Below, piece after piece: positions 38,451 to 46,177 of a stretch of DNA of 64,000 bases (within the stretch, counting starts at the first letter, position 1; each line of letters begins with the position of its first letter). The notes beneath the pieces are model-generated. The model did no database searches, was not told the origin of the DNA, and saw nothing but the letters and a program-made list of their open reading frames with translations. The position numbers and the translations under genes are program-made. The DNA lies in assembly GCF_900167605.1 (NCBI RefSeq), contig NZ_FUYH01000010.1, positions 1-64,000 on the forward strand, given 5' to 3'. Source of the DNA: Caloramator quimbayensis. GTDB lineage: Bacteria; Bacillota; Clostridia; Clostridiales; Caloramatoraceae.

Positions 38451-38759
38451 TTAGTCACAGCAACAATCTTTATTATCTTTTTTATAGAAACAAAGTATGA
38501 ATAATGCTATTAAAAGTATCCAGAAAAATGAATTTCCTCCGCCTTGAGGATAGTAGCAAGGGTTGCAGCAGCCGCATTTATCTGTACTTTCGGGGCTTAC
38601 TCCTGAAGGTGAGAGGTTTGCAGGGTTAAAGCATCCAAAGTTAAAACCACATACACTTGTATTTCCGTAGCCGAATATAATTACAAGCACAAGTAAAACA
38701 ACAATTATCGTGTTTGTATTTAAATTATCTTGATTTAAAAGGTTTCTAAAAGTATCCAA
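38451..38759 (-). CDS. Small Cys-rich two-helix membrane protein (gene 1, first of island)
   Basis: 102 residues, start TTG at 38759 behind GGGGGG with eight-base spacing; no ATG is available. Helix 1 (TIIVVLLVLVIIFGYG), a Cys/Gly/Pro loop (CGFNFGCFNPANLS, KCGCCNPCYYPQGGG), helix 2 (FFWILLIALFILCFY) and tail KKDNKDCCCD. A sigmaK-like promoter lies about 65 bases upstream. Proposed but unproven role in the spore envelope. Confidence 0.7.
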   Translation of the reverse strand: MDTFRNLLNQDNLNTNTIIVVLLVLVIIFGYGNTSVCGFNFGCFNPANLSPSGVSPESTDKCGCCNPCYYPQGGGNSFFWILLIALFILCFYKKDNKDCCCD

Positions 38760-38821
38760 GTCTACAGCCCCCCTTCATTACCTATATTTTTTCTGTCGAA
38801 TAATGTTAACTTTTCTAATAA

Positions 38822-38849
38822 TAGTGTATGAACTTGGAGTAATAAGGTT
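38822..38849 (-). promoter_or_regulatory. Candidate sigmaK-type sporulation promoter ahead of the small-protein island
   Basis: On the minus strand, AACC (38849-38846) and CATACACTA (38830-38822) are separated so that AC and CATA are 16 bases apart, matching the mother-cell sigmaK pattern AC-N16-CATAnnnTA. The -10 CATACACT also fits sigmaE, but no sigmaE -35 is present at 14 bases. Confidence 0.55.
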
Positions 38850-38915
38850 ACAAATTATTTTTATAAAATCGAAATTTGAAAAATAGAAAAAATAAATTAT
38901 AAATAATTAAATTTA

Positions 38916-38954
38916 TTGTACTATGTTGTACAAACTCCAATTTTGTGTAATAAT
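38916..38954 (+). promoter_or_regulatory. TetR gene promoter with overlapping palindromic operator
   Basis: TTGTAC (38916-38921) and GTACAA (38928-38933) form a palindrome with a six-base centre. It overlaps a -35 TTGTAC (38926-38931), which is 17 bases from AATAAT (38949-38954). This layout is typical of an autorepressed TetR gene. Confidence 0.55.
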
Positions 38955-38983
38955 CAAATTATATTGATATAGGGGTGGTGTAG

Positions 38984-39550
38984 ATGAATAAAACTAAGAA
39001 ACTTATATTTGATGCTTCTATAAAAGCTTTTTCAAGGAAGGGATTCCATAAATCAACAATGGATGAGATTGCTGAAATTGCAGGAGTTGCAAAGGGTACA
39101 TTATACTACCATTTTAAAAGCAAAGAAGATATTTTTAAATTTATAATAGATGAAGGGATAAGGCTTATTGCAGACGAAGTAAGGGACAGGACTGAACATC
39201 TTTCTAATCCATTAGAAAAAATTGAGGCAATATGCAGGGTACAGCTTGAACTAATTACGGATTATTTTGAATTTTTTAAAACCATGTACAGCCAGATGTG
39301 GGGAGATGAAGAAAGACAGAATCAGCTAAGAGAAGCACTATCTAAGTATTTTAATGTTATAAGCGAGTATTTTAGAGAGGCCTCAAAGGAAGGATATATA
39401 GATAAAGAAAAAATCGACCTTATTCCCTATAACTTTTTTGGTATTATGTCATCGGTTATCGTTTACAGCCTTTTGCATAGCGATATTAAGGTATCAGAGA
39501 TTTCAGATCTTTTCGTGGATATTGCAATGAACGGAATTGTACAAAGATAA
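38984..39550 (+). CDS. TetR family transcriptional regulator
   Basis: 188 residues. The N-terminal helix-turn-helix (about 1-50) reads KLIFDASIKAFSRKGFHKST then MDEIAEIAGVAKGTLYYHFKSKEDIF, the TetR signature. The C-terminal domain is a helical ligand and dimer module with no clear ligand clue. GGGGTGG precedes the ATG. It is divergent from the small-protein island, sharing a 220-base gap with a palindrome, so it may control itself or the island. Confidence 0.92.
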   Translation: MNKTKKLIFDASIKAFSRKGFHKSTMDEIAEIAGVAKGTLYYHFKSKEDIFKFIIDEGIRLIADEVRDRTEHLSNPLEKIEAICRVQLELITDYFEFFKTMYSQMWGDEERQNQLREALSKYFNVISEYFREASKEGYIDKEKIDLIPYNFFGIMSSVIVYSLLHSDIKVSEISDLFVDIAMNGIVQR

Positions 39551-39650
39551 TAAAATTGAATTTATTGCATTTTATGATATAATGTAACAAAAAAAACCTG
39601 TTCCATTTTCTCGATTCTTTATGTATAATATAGTAGACAAGTTATTAAAA

Positions 39651-39757
39651 AGCCGAATGCATTATGCAGCGGGGGATAAACTTTGGGGTGAATCCTTTAT
39701 GGTAGGGACTCTCTCTTCCCGAACCCGTCAACTAACCTCGTAGGCAAAAGAGAGGTG
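39651..39757 (+). ncRNA. c-di-AMP riboswitch (ydaO/yuaA type)
   Basis: Contains the conserved ydaO elements GCAGCGGGGGA (from 39666), GGGGTGAATCC (from 39684), GGTAGGGAC, and the diagnostic 3' block CCCGAACCCGTCAACTAACC followed by TCGTAGGC (39718-39745). A weak promoter (TTCCAT, 17 bases, TATAAT at 39624-39629) lies upstream. CTCTCTT at 39711-39717 is complementary to AAGAGAG at 39748-39754, which includes the ribosome site of the next gene, suggesting translational as well as transcriptional control. Riboswitches of this class usually switch off wall-remodelling or ion-transport genes when c-di-AMP is high. Confidence 0.9.
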
Positions 39758-39763
39758 TTTATT

Positions 39764-40546
39764 ATGAAAAAAAACTTACCAATCCTTCTTGGCATACTGT
39801 TTGGCTTGTTTTTAAGCACGCTGTCAGCATACAGCTTTGAAGAGAAAAGCTCATCAAAAACTGCTGCTATAAATAATAATTCAATTAAGGAAACGGTCAG
39901 TGAACCAGTTGCTATGACAAGGCTGACATATACAGCAAAAATAGCAGCAGAGAATCAAACAGCTGCCAAAGAGAGTACATCAGAGAATAAAAACGTATCT
40001 GCTAAAGCAAAGAGTACAGTTTCTAAAACAAAAACATCAACTACAAAGGTATCATCTAATAAATTAAAACCAGTTACTAAGGGAGAAGTTCTCGACTGGT
40101 GGAAATCTGCGAGGTATACCTTTAGAATAGGAGATGTAGCAAAGGTTACGGATATCAAGACCGGGAAAACATTTAAAATAAAAAGAACTATGGGTTCAAA
40201 CCATGCAGATTGTGAGGCCTTAACAAGTAAGGATACACAGATTATAAAAAGCATATGGGGCGGTTTTACATGGGATGTTAGGCCTGTAATTATTAGTGTA
40301 AGAGGCAGGAACTTAGTAGCCTCTATGAGTGCTATGCCCCATGCCGGAGTGGATGCTGCACCAGCATATAAGGTAGTAAGCAACCGCTCAGGGGGATACA
40401 GCAGAGGAGAAAACCTTGATGTTGTTAAAAACAATGGAATGAACGGCCATTTTGACGTGCACTTTTTAAACAGCACGAGACATAAGGATGGAAAAGAAGA
40501 TGCAAGACATCAGGCAGCAATAGCTTGGGCTGCTAAAAGAAAATAA
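39764..40546 (+). CDS. Secreted cell-wall-associated protein under a c-di-AMP riboswitch
   Basis: A 260-residue exported protein. A signal peptide (about residues 1-23, MKKNLPILLGILFGLFLSTLSA) precedes a Ser/Thr/Lys-rich linker (about 25-105). The C-terminal domain (about 105-260) contains MGSNHADCEALTSKDT, WGGFTWDVRPVII, AMPHAG, GMNGHFDVHFLNSTRH and a closing ARHQAAIAWA; the same His/Asp pattern is known at the end of many clostridial secreted proteins, often behind ydaO elements, and looks catalytic or metal-binding. I cannot assign the reaction. The in-frame GTG at 39755 is part of the ribosome site; the ATG at 39764 is the start. Confidence 0.82.
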   Translation: MKKNLPILLGILFGLFLSTLSAYSFEEKSSSKTAAINNNSIKETVSEPVAMTRLTYTAKIAAENQTAAKESTSENKNVSAKAKSTVSKTKTSTTKVSSNKLKPVTKGEVLDWWKSARYTFRIGDVAKVTDIKTGKTFKIKRTMGSNHADCEALTSKDTQIIKSIWGGFTWDVRPVIISVRGRNLVASMSAMPHAGVDAAPAYKVVSNRSGGYSRGENLDVVKNNGMNGHFDVHFLNSTRHKDGKEDARHQAAIAWAAKRK

Positions 40547-40556
40547 AACAAATAAA

Positions 40557-40595
40557 AAAAGGCTGTAACTAAGTAATTAGTTTACAGTCTTTTTT
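40557..40595 (+). terminator. Terminator after the riboswitch-controlled gene
   Basis: GGCTGTAACTAA and TTAGTTTACAGTC pair with one bulge around GTAA, followed by TTTTTT. Confidence 0.85.
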
Positions 40596-40648
40596 GATAA
40601 AGAAACTTCTCTGAAAGCATTTTAAACTGATTATGAGAAGTTTATAAA

Positions 40649-40825
40649 TTATTTGTATACAAGAAATGGATGCTCATCCTTGGGTTTGAAGGTTTTGCAG
40701 CTCGTTCCTTCGCTGCTGTTTGCGAATCCATCTCCTACAGGGTTTATGTCTACATGATTTGCTGTACAAAGATTGTTGCTGTTATAGACGCAGTTTGATA
40801 CGGTACATTTTAAATTTTCAACCAT
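40649..40825 (-). CDS. Small Cys protein, DUF1540
   Basis: A 58-residue protein missed by length filters. It starts at an ATG at 40825 behind CAAGGAGG and reads MVENLKCTVSNCVYNSNNLC, then TANHVDINPVGDGFANSSEG and TSCKTF. Four Cys (residues 7, 12, 20 and 43) and the ANHVDI block are the DUF1540 signature. It is a paralogue of 12359-12520. Presumed metal binding; role unknown. Confidence 0.82.
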   Translation of the reverse strand: MVENLKCTVSNCVYNSNNLCTANHVDINPVGDGFANSSEGTSCKTFKPKDEHPFLVYK

Positions 40826-40931
40826 CACAATACCTCCTTGAGTTTATTTTTCCGCTTTATTAAATTAATATTCAATTCGCGGATATTGAGAATATGTATA
40901 AAATATGTTAATATATGGTAGAGGTGTTGGG

Positions 40932-41594
40932 ATGAACGGTATGCGTTTTATAGTTACCTATAACTGCAATTTTTCCTGCAGCAGCTGCAGATATAAGTGC
41001 GGACCGTATAAAAAGGGAGTTATGGATTCAAATATTTTTAGAAATAAAGCTCTTAAATTATATGAAGAAGGATATAAGGATTATCTTATAATAGAAGGAG
41101 GAGAACCCTTTCTGCATATTGGAACTATATATAAATATTTGAAAAAGATTAAAAACATAGACTCCAAAAAATATATTATAACAAATGGTTTTTGGGGTAA
41201 AATGGATACATATCTTTATTCTCTCAGTGATTTAAAAGAAATGGGCCTTTATGGAATAATAATTGAATATGACTATTTTCATTCCGCATTTATTGATATT
41301 TTAACTATAAAAAGTGCCATAGAAAAAGCGCTTTTAAACGGACTTAATATATCTGTAAGAGCAGCCTTTTTAACGAGGGATATAAGTGTTAAGGCAGATA
41401 TTATAACCTTTGAGTATATAAAAGAAATAAGAAAAAATTATAAAAACATAGGATATATATTCGAAGATGCAAATTTTAAAAAGCAAAGTCTATTAATAAA
41501 ACCCAAAAGTGCCATAAGAGAAAAGGTGATATTCTATAATGATTTTAAAGCATCTAAAAAGAGTGATGCAGCTATATGTAAATTGGACTCGTAA
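40932..41594 (+). CDS. Short radical SAM protein
   Basis: A 220-residue protein with the cluster motif C-x3-C-x2-C (NCNFSCSSC, Cys 12, 16 and 19) followed by another Cys pair region RYKCG, and the SAM-binding IIEGGEPFL (GGEP motif). The C-terminus lacks a SPASM or twitch domain and stops short of a full radical SAM barrel. GAGGTG at 40921-40926 picks the ATG at 40932. No precursor peptide or partner enzyme is adjacent, so substrate is unknown. Confidence 0.8.
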   Translation: MNGMRFIVTYNCNFSCSSCRYKCGPYKKGVMDSNIFRNKALKLYEEGYKDYLIIEGGEPFLHIGTIYKYLKKIKNIDSKKYIITNGFWGKMDTYLYSLSDLKEMGLYGIIIEYDYFHSAFIDILTIKSAIEKALLNGLNISVRAAFLTRDISVKADIITFEYIKEIRKNYKNIGYIFEDANFKKQSLLIKPKSAIREKVIFYNDFKASKKSDAAICKLDS

Positions 41595-41663
41595 TGTATA
41601 CAAAATGGCTTAATGGATTAATGTATACAAATAGATGTTAATATAAAATTAAAATGTATACAA
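41593..41663 (+). repeat. Three copies of AATGTATACAA (candidate GntR operators)
   Basis: AATGTATACAA occurs at 41593-41603, 41620-41630 and 41653-41663. TGTATACA is palindromic and typical of GntR-family operators. The repeats lie between the radical SAM stop and its terminator, about 230 bases upstream of a GntR gene. A further TGTATACA is at 40654-40661. Confidence 0.5.
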
Positions 41664-41687
41664 GTACTTTTGCATAATTATATTTAT

Positions 41688-41710
41688 AAGAGCCAAAGGC
41701 TCTTTTTTTA
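41688..41710 (+). terminator. Terminator after the radical SAM gene
   Basis: AAGAGCC (41688-41694) and GGCTCTT (41698-41704) pair around AAA, followed by seven T. Confidence 0.9.
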
Positions 41711-41856
41711 TTACCTTTTATTAGATAAATACAGAAAAAAGCAGCTCTTTAATATATAATCTGTCTATATCAGAAATGAATGAATATTTTGATGATATTT
41801 GGTATAAAGTTCAATTAGTTAAAAACATAATAATGATATAAAATAAAAGTGGATTA

Positions 41857-41875
41857 AGCCAATTATAAATTGGCT
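41857..41875 (+). promoter_or_regulatory. 19-base palindrome in the GntR gene leader
   Basis: AGCCAATTATAAATTGGCT has perfect eight-base arms around ATA and ends six bases before AGGTGG, the ribosome site of the GntR gene. It is a likely operator or leader hairpin for control of the glutamate catabolic island. Confidence 0.55.
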
Positions 41876-41889
41876 CAATGAGGTGGAAT

Positions 41890-42858
41890 ATGAATATCGT
41901 TATAGATAAGAAAAATGGGATACCAATTTATATTCAAATAAAAAATCAAATAATGGAAGAGATAAAAAATGGGAATCTTAAAATAGGAGATAAAATGCCT
42001 ACAGAAAGGGAGCTTGCTAAAGCGATAAATACAAGCAGAAACACTGTAAGTGCTGCTTATAACCTTTTAGAGCAGGAAGGAGTTTTGACATCCTATCAGG
42101 GACGAGGAACTTTCGTTGCTGAGGAGGCTAAAACCTGGAAGCAGCATGATATTAAAGATAAACTTTTAAAGATAATAGATATAGCCCTTGAAGAGGCTCT
42201 CGAAATGGGAATAGATAGTCGCGAGTTTTTTGCAATAATCCAGGAAAGGATAAAGGAAAGGGAAGAATTTATAAAGAAAATTAATGCAGTATTTATTGAG
42301 TGTAATATAGAACAGGCAAAGGATTTTTCAAAACAGCTCTCGGAGGCAATAGATTTTAATGTTATTCCTATGACTATATCAGAACTTAACAATATGACAG
42401 ATAAAACTAAAAAAATACTTGAGCAGACGCAGCTTATAATAACAACCTTTAACCATGTAAATGAAGTAAAAAATTTAACTTTAGATTTTAATAAGGATGT
42501 ATTCGGAGTTGCAATAAATCCTTCCCTTGAAACTATAGTTAAAATAGCAAGATATCCAAAGGAAACAAAGTTTGGACTTGTATGCTTATCTAAGGAGTTC
42601 CATTTTAAGGTTGAAAATGCTTTAAAATCAGCAGGACTCGACAATATAATTATAAATGCAACGACAAGCAGGAGAATAGAGGACGTTCAATATATTATAG
42701 ATACCTGTGATGTTCTTATAGTATCCCCAGGAAGAAAAAGCGAGGTGTTAAAGCTTTCAAAGGAAGAAAAGGAAGTTATAAGGTTTGATTATAACCTTGA
42801 CCAGGATTCGGTTAAGGCTGTTATAGTAAAAATTATGGAAATCAAAAAAAATATATAA
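41890..42858 (+). CDS. GntR family regulator of the glutamate fermentation island
   Basis: A 322-residue regulator. The N-terminal winged helix (about 1-75) has [66 protein letters not shown], a complete YtrA/MocR-type GntR domain. The remaining 240 residues are an alpha/beta domain with two similar Rossmann-like halves ([28 protein letters not shown]), suggesting binding of a small ligand, plausibly glutamate or a pathway acid. No PLP lysine is evident. AGGTGG selects the ATG at 41890. It is 23 bases upstream of glmS. Confidence 0.88.
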   Translation: MNIVIDKKNGIPIYIQIKNQIMEEIKNGNLKIGDKMPTERELAKAINTSRNTVSAAYNLLEQEGVLTSYQGRGTFVAEEAKTWKQHDIKDKLLKIIDIALEEALEMGIDSREFFAIIQERIKEREEFIKKINAVFIECNIEQAKDFSKQLSEAIDFNVIPMTISELNNMTDKTKKILEQTQLIITTFNHVNEVKNLTLDFNKDVFGVAINPSLETIVKIARYPKETKFGLVCLSKEFHFKVENALKSAGLDNIIINATTSRRIEDVQYIIDTCDVLIVSPGRKSEVLKLSKEEKEVIRFDYNLDQDSVKAVIVKIMEIKKNI

Positions 42859-42881
42859 AGGGTATGAGGGAGGACTTTTTT

Positions 42882-43292
42882 ATGAAAAAAACCATTGTAC
42901 TTGGAGTTATAGGCGCTGACTGCCATGCAGTCGGCAACAAGATTTTAGAGCATGCCTTTACGCAGGCAGGATTTAATGTTATTAACATAGGAGTTTTAAG
43001 CCCTCAGGAGGATTTTATAAACGCTGCTATTGAAACAAACGCAGAGGCTATACTTGTGTCATCTCTTTATGGACATGGAGAGATAGATTGCAGAGGACTT
43101 CGTGAAAAATGTGATGAAGCAGGGCTTAAGGATATACTTCTTTATGTTGGAGGAAATCTTGTGGTTGGGAAGCAGGATTGGAATTCTGTTGAGCAAAGAT
43201 TTAAGGATATGGGCTTTAACAGGGTATATCCTCCAGGAACTTCACCAGATACAGCAATTAATGATTTAAAGCATGACCTTGGAGTTGAATAA
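42882..43292 (+). CDS. glmS: Glutamate mutase sigma subunit (methylaspartate mutase S)
   Basis: The B12-binding subunit of glutamate mutase, which rearranges L-glutamate to (2S,3S)-3-methylaspartate; 136 residues, the normal size. The cobalamin motif DCHAVGNK (D-x-H-x-x-G) near residues 13-18 supplies the lower-axial histidine; SSLYGHGE and [10 protein letters not shown] complete the Rossmann-like B12 fold. The frame is open to 42864, but the ATG at 42882 follows GAGGGAGGA. Confidence 0.95.
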   Translation: MKKTIVLGVIGADCHAVGNKILEHAFTQAGFNVINIGVLSPQEDFINAAIETNAEAILVSSLYGHGEIDCRGLREKCDEAGLKDILLYVGGNLVVGKQDWNSVEQRFKDMGFNRVYPPGTSPDTAINDLKHDLGVE

Positions 43293-43308
43293 TTGAGAGG
43301 TAGATAAT

Positions 43309-44697
43309 ATGGATGCCATACTTTTAATTGACTTTGGGAGTACCTATACAAAACTTACAGCAGTTGATATAGAAAATGAAGAGATTATAGGCACAGCAAA
43401 AGCTTTAACGACAGTAAATGAAGATATAATGATAGGATTTAATAATGCCTTTAAGATACTTAAGGATAATTTAAAAAAAGAAGATGTAAACTTTACTGAT
43501 AAGCTTGCCTGCAGCAGTGCAGCAGGAGGACTTAAGATGATAGCAATAGGGCTTGTACCAGAACTTACTGCTGAGGCAGCGAAGAGGGCAGCCCTCGGCG
43601 CTGGTGCAAGAATACTTGGGGTATACAGCTATGAACTCTCAAAAAGTGAAATAGATGATATAAAATCTAAAAATCCCGATATAATACTTCTTGCAGGAGG
43701 GACCGATGGGGGAAACAAAGATTGTATAATACACAATGCAAATCTGTTAGCTAAAAATATAAAGAATGTCCCTGTTGTTGTTGCAGGGAACAAAAATAGC
43801 AGGGATGAAATCGAAGAAATATTTAAAGCAGAAGGAATTTACTATAAAGCTACTGAAAACGTAATGCCACGCCTTAATGTGATAAATGTTGAGCCTGCAA
43901 GGGAAGTAATAAGGGAAATATTCATGGAAAAAATAATTGAAGCAAAGGGTATGAAAAAGGCAGAGAGTTTTATAAATGGAATACTTATGCCAACGCCTGC
44001 AGCAGTACTTAAAGCTGCAAGAATACTCGCTGATGGTACTGATAAAGAAGAAGGAATAGGGGAACTTGTTGTAATCGATATAGGAGGCGCTACTACAGAT
44101 GTACATTCTATTGCAAAGGGAGAACCCTCAAAGCCCGGAGTTACATTAAGAGGTCTTCAGGAGCCCTATGCTAAGCGTACTGTTGAAGGAGACCTTGGTA
44201 TGAGGGTAAGCGCTGTATCATTATTTGAGGCAGCAGGTACAAGAAGGATTAAAAAATTTGTTCCTGATACTCCCTTTGATGTTGAGGAAAGATGCAGATT
44301 TCTCCAGAGAAACGTAAACATAGTGCCAAACTCAGCAGAAGAAGTTGAATTCGACGAAGCTCTTGGAATGGTTGCAACGGAAATGGCTATGGAAAGGCAT
44401 GTTGGAGTTATAGAGAGCGTATATACTCCGATGGGTATTATATATTCACAGGTGGGAAAAGACCTTTTAAATGTAAAATACTTAATAGGAACAGGTGGTA
44501 TATTAGTTCACAGCAGCAATCCTAAAAAGATTTTAAGTGCAGGACTTTTCAGTATGGAATCTCCAAACTATTTAAAGCCCCAAAGTCCGGATATTTTAAT
44601 AGATAAAACCTATATACTTTCTGCGATGGGGCTTTTATCAGAAAAATATCCTGATAAGGCTATAAGAATTATGAAAAAGTATATGGTTAAAATGTAA
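43309..44697 (+). CDS. glmL: Glutamate mutase reactivating protein GlmL (MutL)
   Basis: A 462-residue ASKHA-fold ATPase placed between the two mutase subunits, as in Clostridium tetanomorphum. N-terminal phosphate motif LIDFGSTYTKLTAVD and internal LVVIDIGGATTDVHS match this fold. The proposed role, from family knowledge, is to exchange damaged cobalamin. Not related to the mismatch repair MutL. Sixteen bases separate it from glmS. Confidence 0.94.
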   Translation: MDAILLIDFGSTYTKLTAVDIENEEIIGTAKALTTVNEDIMIGFNNAFKILKDNLKKEDVNFTDKLACSSAAGGLKMIAIGLVPELTAEAAKRAALGAGARILGVYSYELSKSEIDDIKSKNPDIILLAGGTDGGNKDCIIHNANLLAKNIKNVPVVVAGNKNSRDEIEEIFKAEGIYYKATENVMPRLNVINVEPAREVIREIFMEKIIEAKGMKKAESFINGILMPTPAAVLKAARILADGTDKEEGIGELVVIDIGGATTDVHSIAKGEPSKPGVTLRGLQEPYAKRTVEGDLGMRVSAVSLFEAAGTRRIKKFVPDTPFDVEERCRFLQRNVNIVPNSAEEVEFDEALGMVATEMAMERHVGVIESVYTPMGIIYSQVGKDLLNVKYLIGTGGILVHSSNPKKILSAGLFSMESPNYLKPQSPDILIDKTYILSAMGLLSEKYPDKAIRIMKKYMVKM

Positions 44698-44712
44698 TGG
44701 GAGGAAAATGTT

Positions 44713-46164
44713 ATGGAACTTAAAAATAAAAAATTGAGCAGGGATGAATTTCTTAAGATTAGAGAAGAAGTTTTAAATCAGTGGCCAACGGGAAGAGATG
44801 TTGATTTAGAAGAAGCTGCGCAGTATCTCAAGAGTGTTCCAGATTACAAAAATTTCTGTGTAAAACTTAAAAAAGCAAAGGATGAAGGAATAACTCTTGC
44901 CCAGCCAAGGGCTGGGGTTGCCCTTGTTGATGCCCACATCGAACTTTTAAAGTATCTTCAAAATGAGGGCGGTGCTGACCTTTTACCATCAACGATAGAC
45001 AGTTATACGAGGCAGAACAGATACAGCGAGTGCGAAGTTGGGATTGAGGAGAGCAAAAAGGCAGGGCGTTCAATGCTCAATGGCTTTCCAGCTGTAAACT
45101 ATGGCGTTAAAGAATGCAGAAGAGTTTACGAATCTTTAGAGCTTCCTCTTCAGGCAAGGCATGGGACACCCGATTCGAGACTTTTATCTGAAATAATACA
45201 CGCATCAGGATGGACATCTAATGAAGGAGGAGGCATATCCTACAACATTCCCTATGCAAAAAGCGTAAGCGTTGAAAAATCCTTAACAGATTGGCAGTAC
45301 TGCGACAGGCTTGTTGGAATATATGAAGAAATGGGAATTCATATAAACAGGGAGCCCTTTGGACCTTTGACAGGAACATTGGTGCCGCCGAGTATGTCCA
45401 ATGCTGTTGCAATAATTGAAGGCCTTCTTGCAGCAGAGCAGGGAGTTAAAAACCTTACATTAGGTTACGGACAGTGCGGAAATTTAATTCAGGATGTTGC
45501 GGCAATTAGAGCTTTAGTTGAGCAGGCTGAAGAATATTTTAAAGAATATGGATATGATATAGAGCTTACAACAGTTTTCCATCAGTGGATGGGAGGATTC
45601 CCAGCAGATGAATCAAAGGCCTTTGGGGTAATATGTACAGGTTCAGCAGCAGCAGCTCTTGCAGGTGCTACAAAGGTTATAGTAAAAACTCCCCACGAAG
45701 CGGTTGGAATACCTACAAAGGAGGCAAATGCTGCAGGAATTAAGGCTACAAAGCAGACATTAAACCTTTTAAGAGGACAGAGACTTCCGCTTTCAAAGGA
45801 ATTAAAGGATGAGATAGAGCTTATTAAGGCAGAAACTAAATGTATAATTGATGAAGTTTTAAAACTCGGCAAGGGAGATATTGCAGTTGGAACTGTAAAG
45901 GCTTTTGAAGCAGGAGTTTTAGATATTCCCTTTGCACCAAGCAGATACAATGCAGGAAAGATGCTTCCAGCGAGGGATAACAACGGAGCGGTTAGATATC
46001 TTGAATTTGGCAACGTCCCAATGAATAAAGAGATAAGAGATTATAATAGAAAGCTTCTTGAGGAAAGAGCAAAATATGAAGGAAGAGACGTCAGCTTCCA
46101 AATGGTTGTTGATGATATATTTGCAGTGGGCAGAGGCGTTCTTATAGGAAGGCCTGAAAAATAA
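44713..46164 (+). CDS. glmE: Glutamate mutase epsilon subunit
   Basis: The catalytic TIM-barrel subunit, 483 residues. Typical segments are [87 protein letters not shown] and [19 protein letters not shown]. It works with GlmS and adenosylcobalamin. GGGAGG precedes the ATG. Confidence 0.96.
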   Translation: MELKNKKLSRDEFLKIREEVLNQWPTGRDVDLEEAAQYLKSVPDYKNFCVKLKKAKDEGITLAQPRAGVALVDAHIELLKYLQNEGGADLLPSTIDSYTRQNRYSECEVGIEESKKAGRSMLNGFPAVNYGVKECRRVYESLELPLQARHGTPDSRLLSEIIHASGWTSNEGGGISYNIPYAKSVSVEKSLTDWQYCDRLVGIYEEMGIHINREPFGPLTGTLVPPSMSNAVAIIEGLLAAEQGVKNLTLGYGQCGNLIQDVAAIRALVEQAEEYFKEYGYDIELTTVFHQWMGGFPADESKAFGVICTGSAAAALAGATKVIVKTPHEAVGIPTKEANAAGIKATKQTLNLLRGQRLPLSKELKDEIELIKAETKCIIDEVLKLGKGDIAVGTVKAFEAGVLDIPFAPSRYNAGKMLPARDNNGAVRYLEFGNVPMNKEIRDYNRKLLEERAKYEGRDVSFQMVVDDIFAVGRGVLIGRPEK

Positions 46165-46177
46165 AGGAGGATTTAAA

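Noticed and set aside
43309-44697. Mismatch repair MutL
   Set aside because: Sequence is the ASKHA-type glutamate mutase accessory protein, with no GHKL ATPase motifs and located between mutase subunits.
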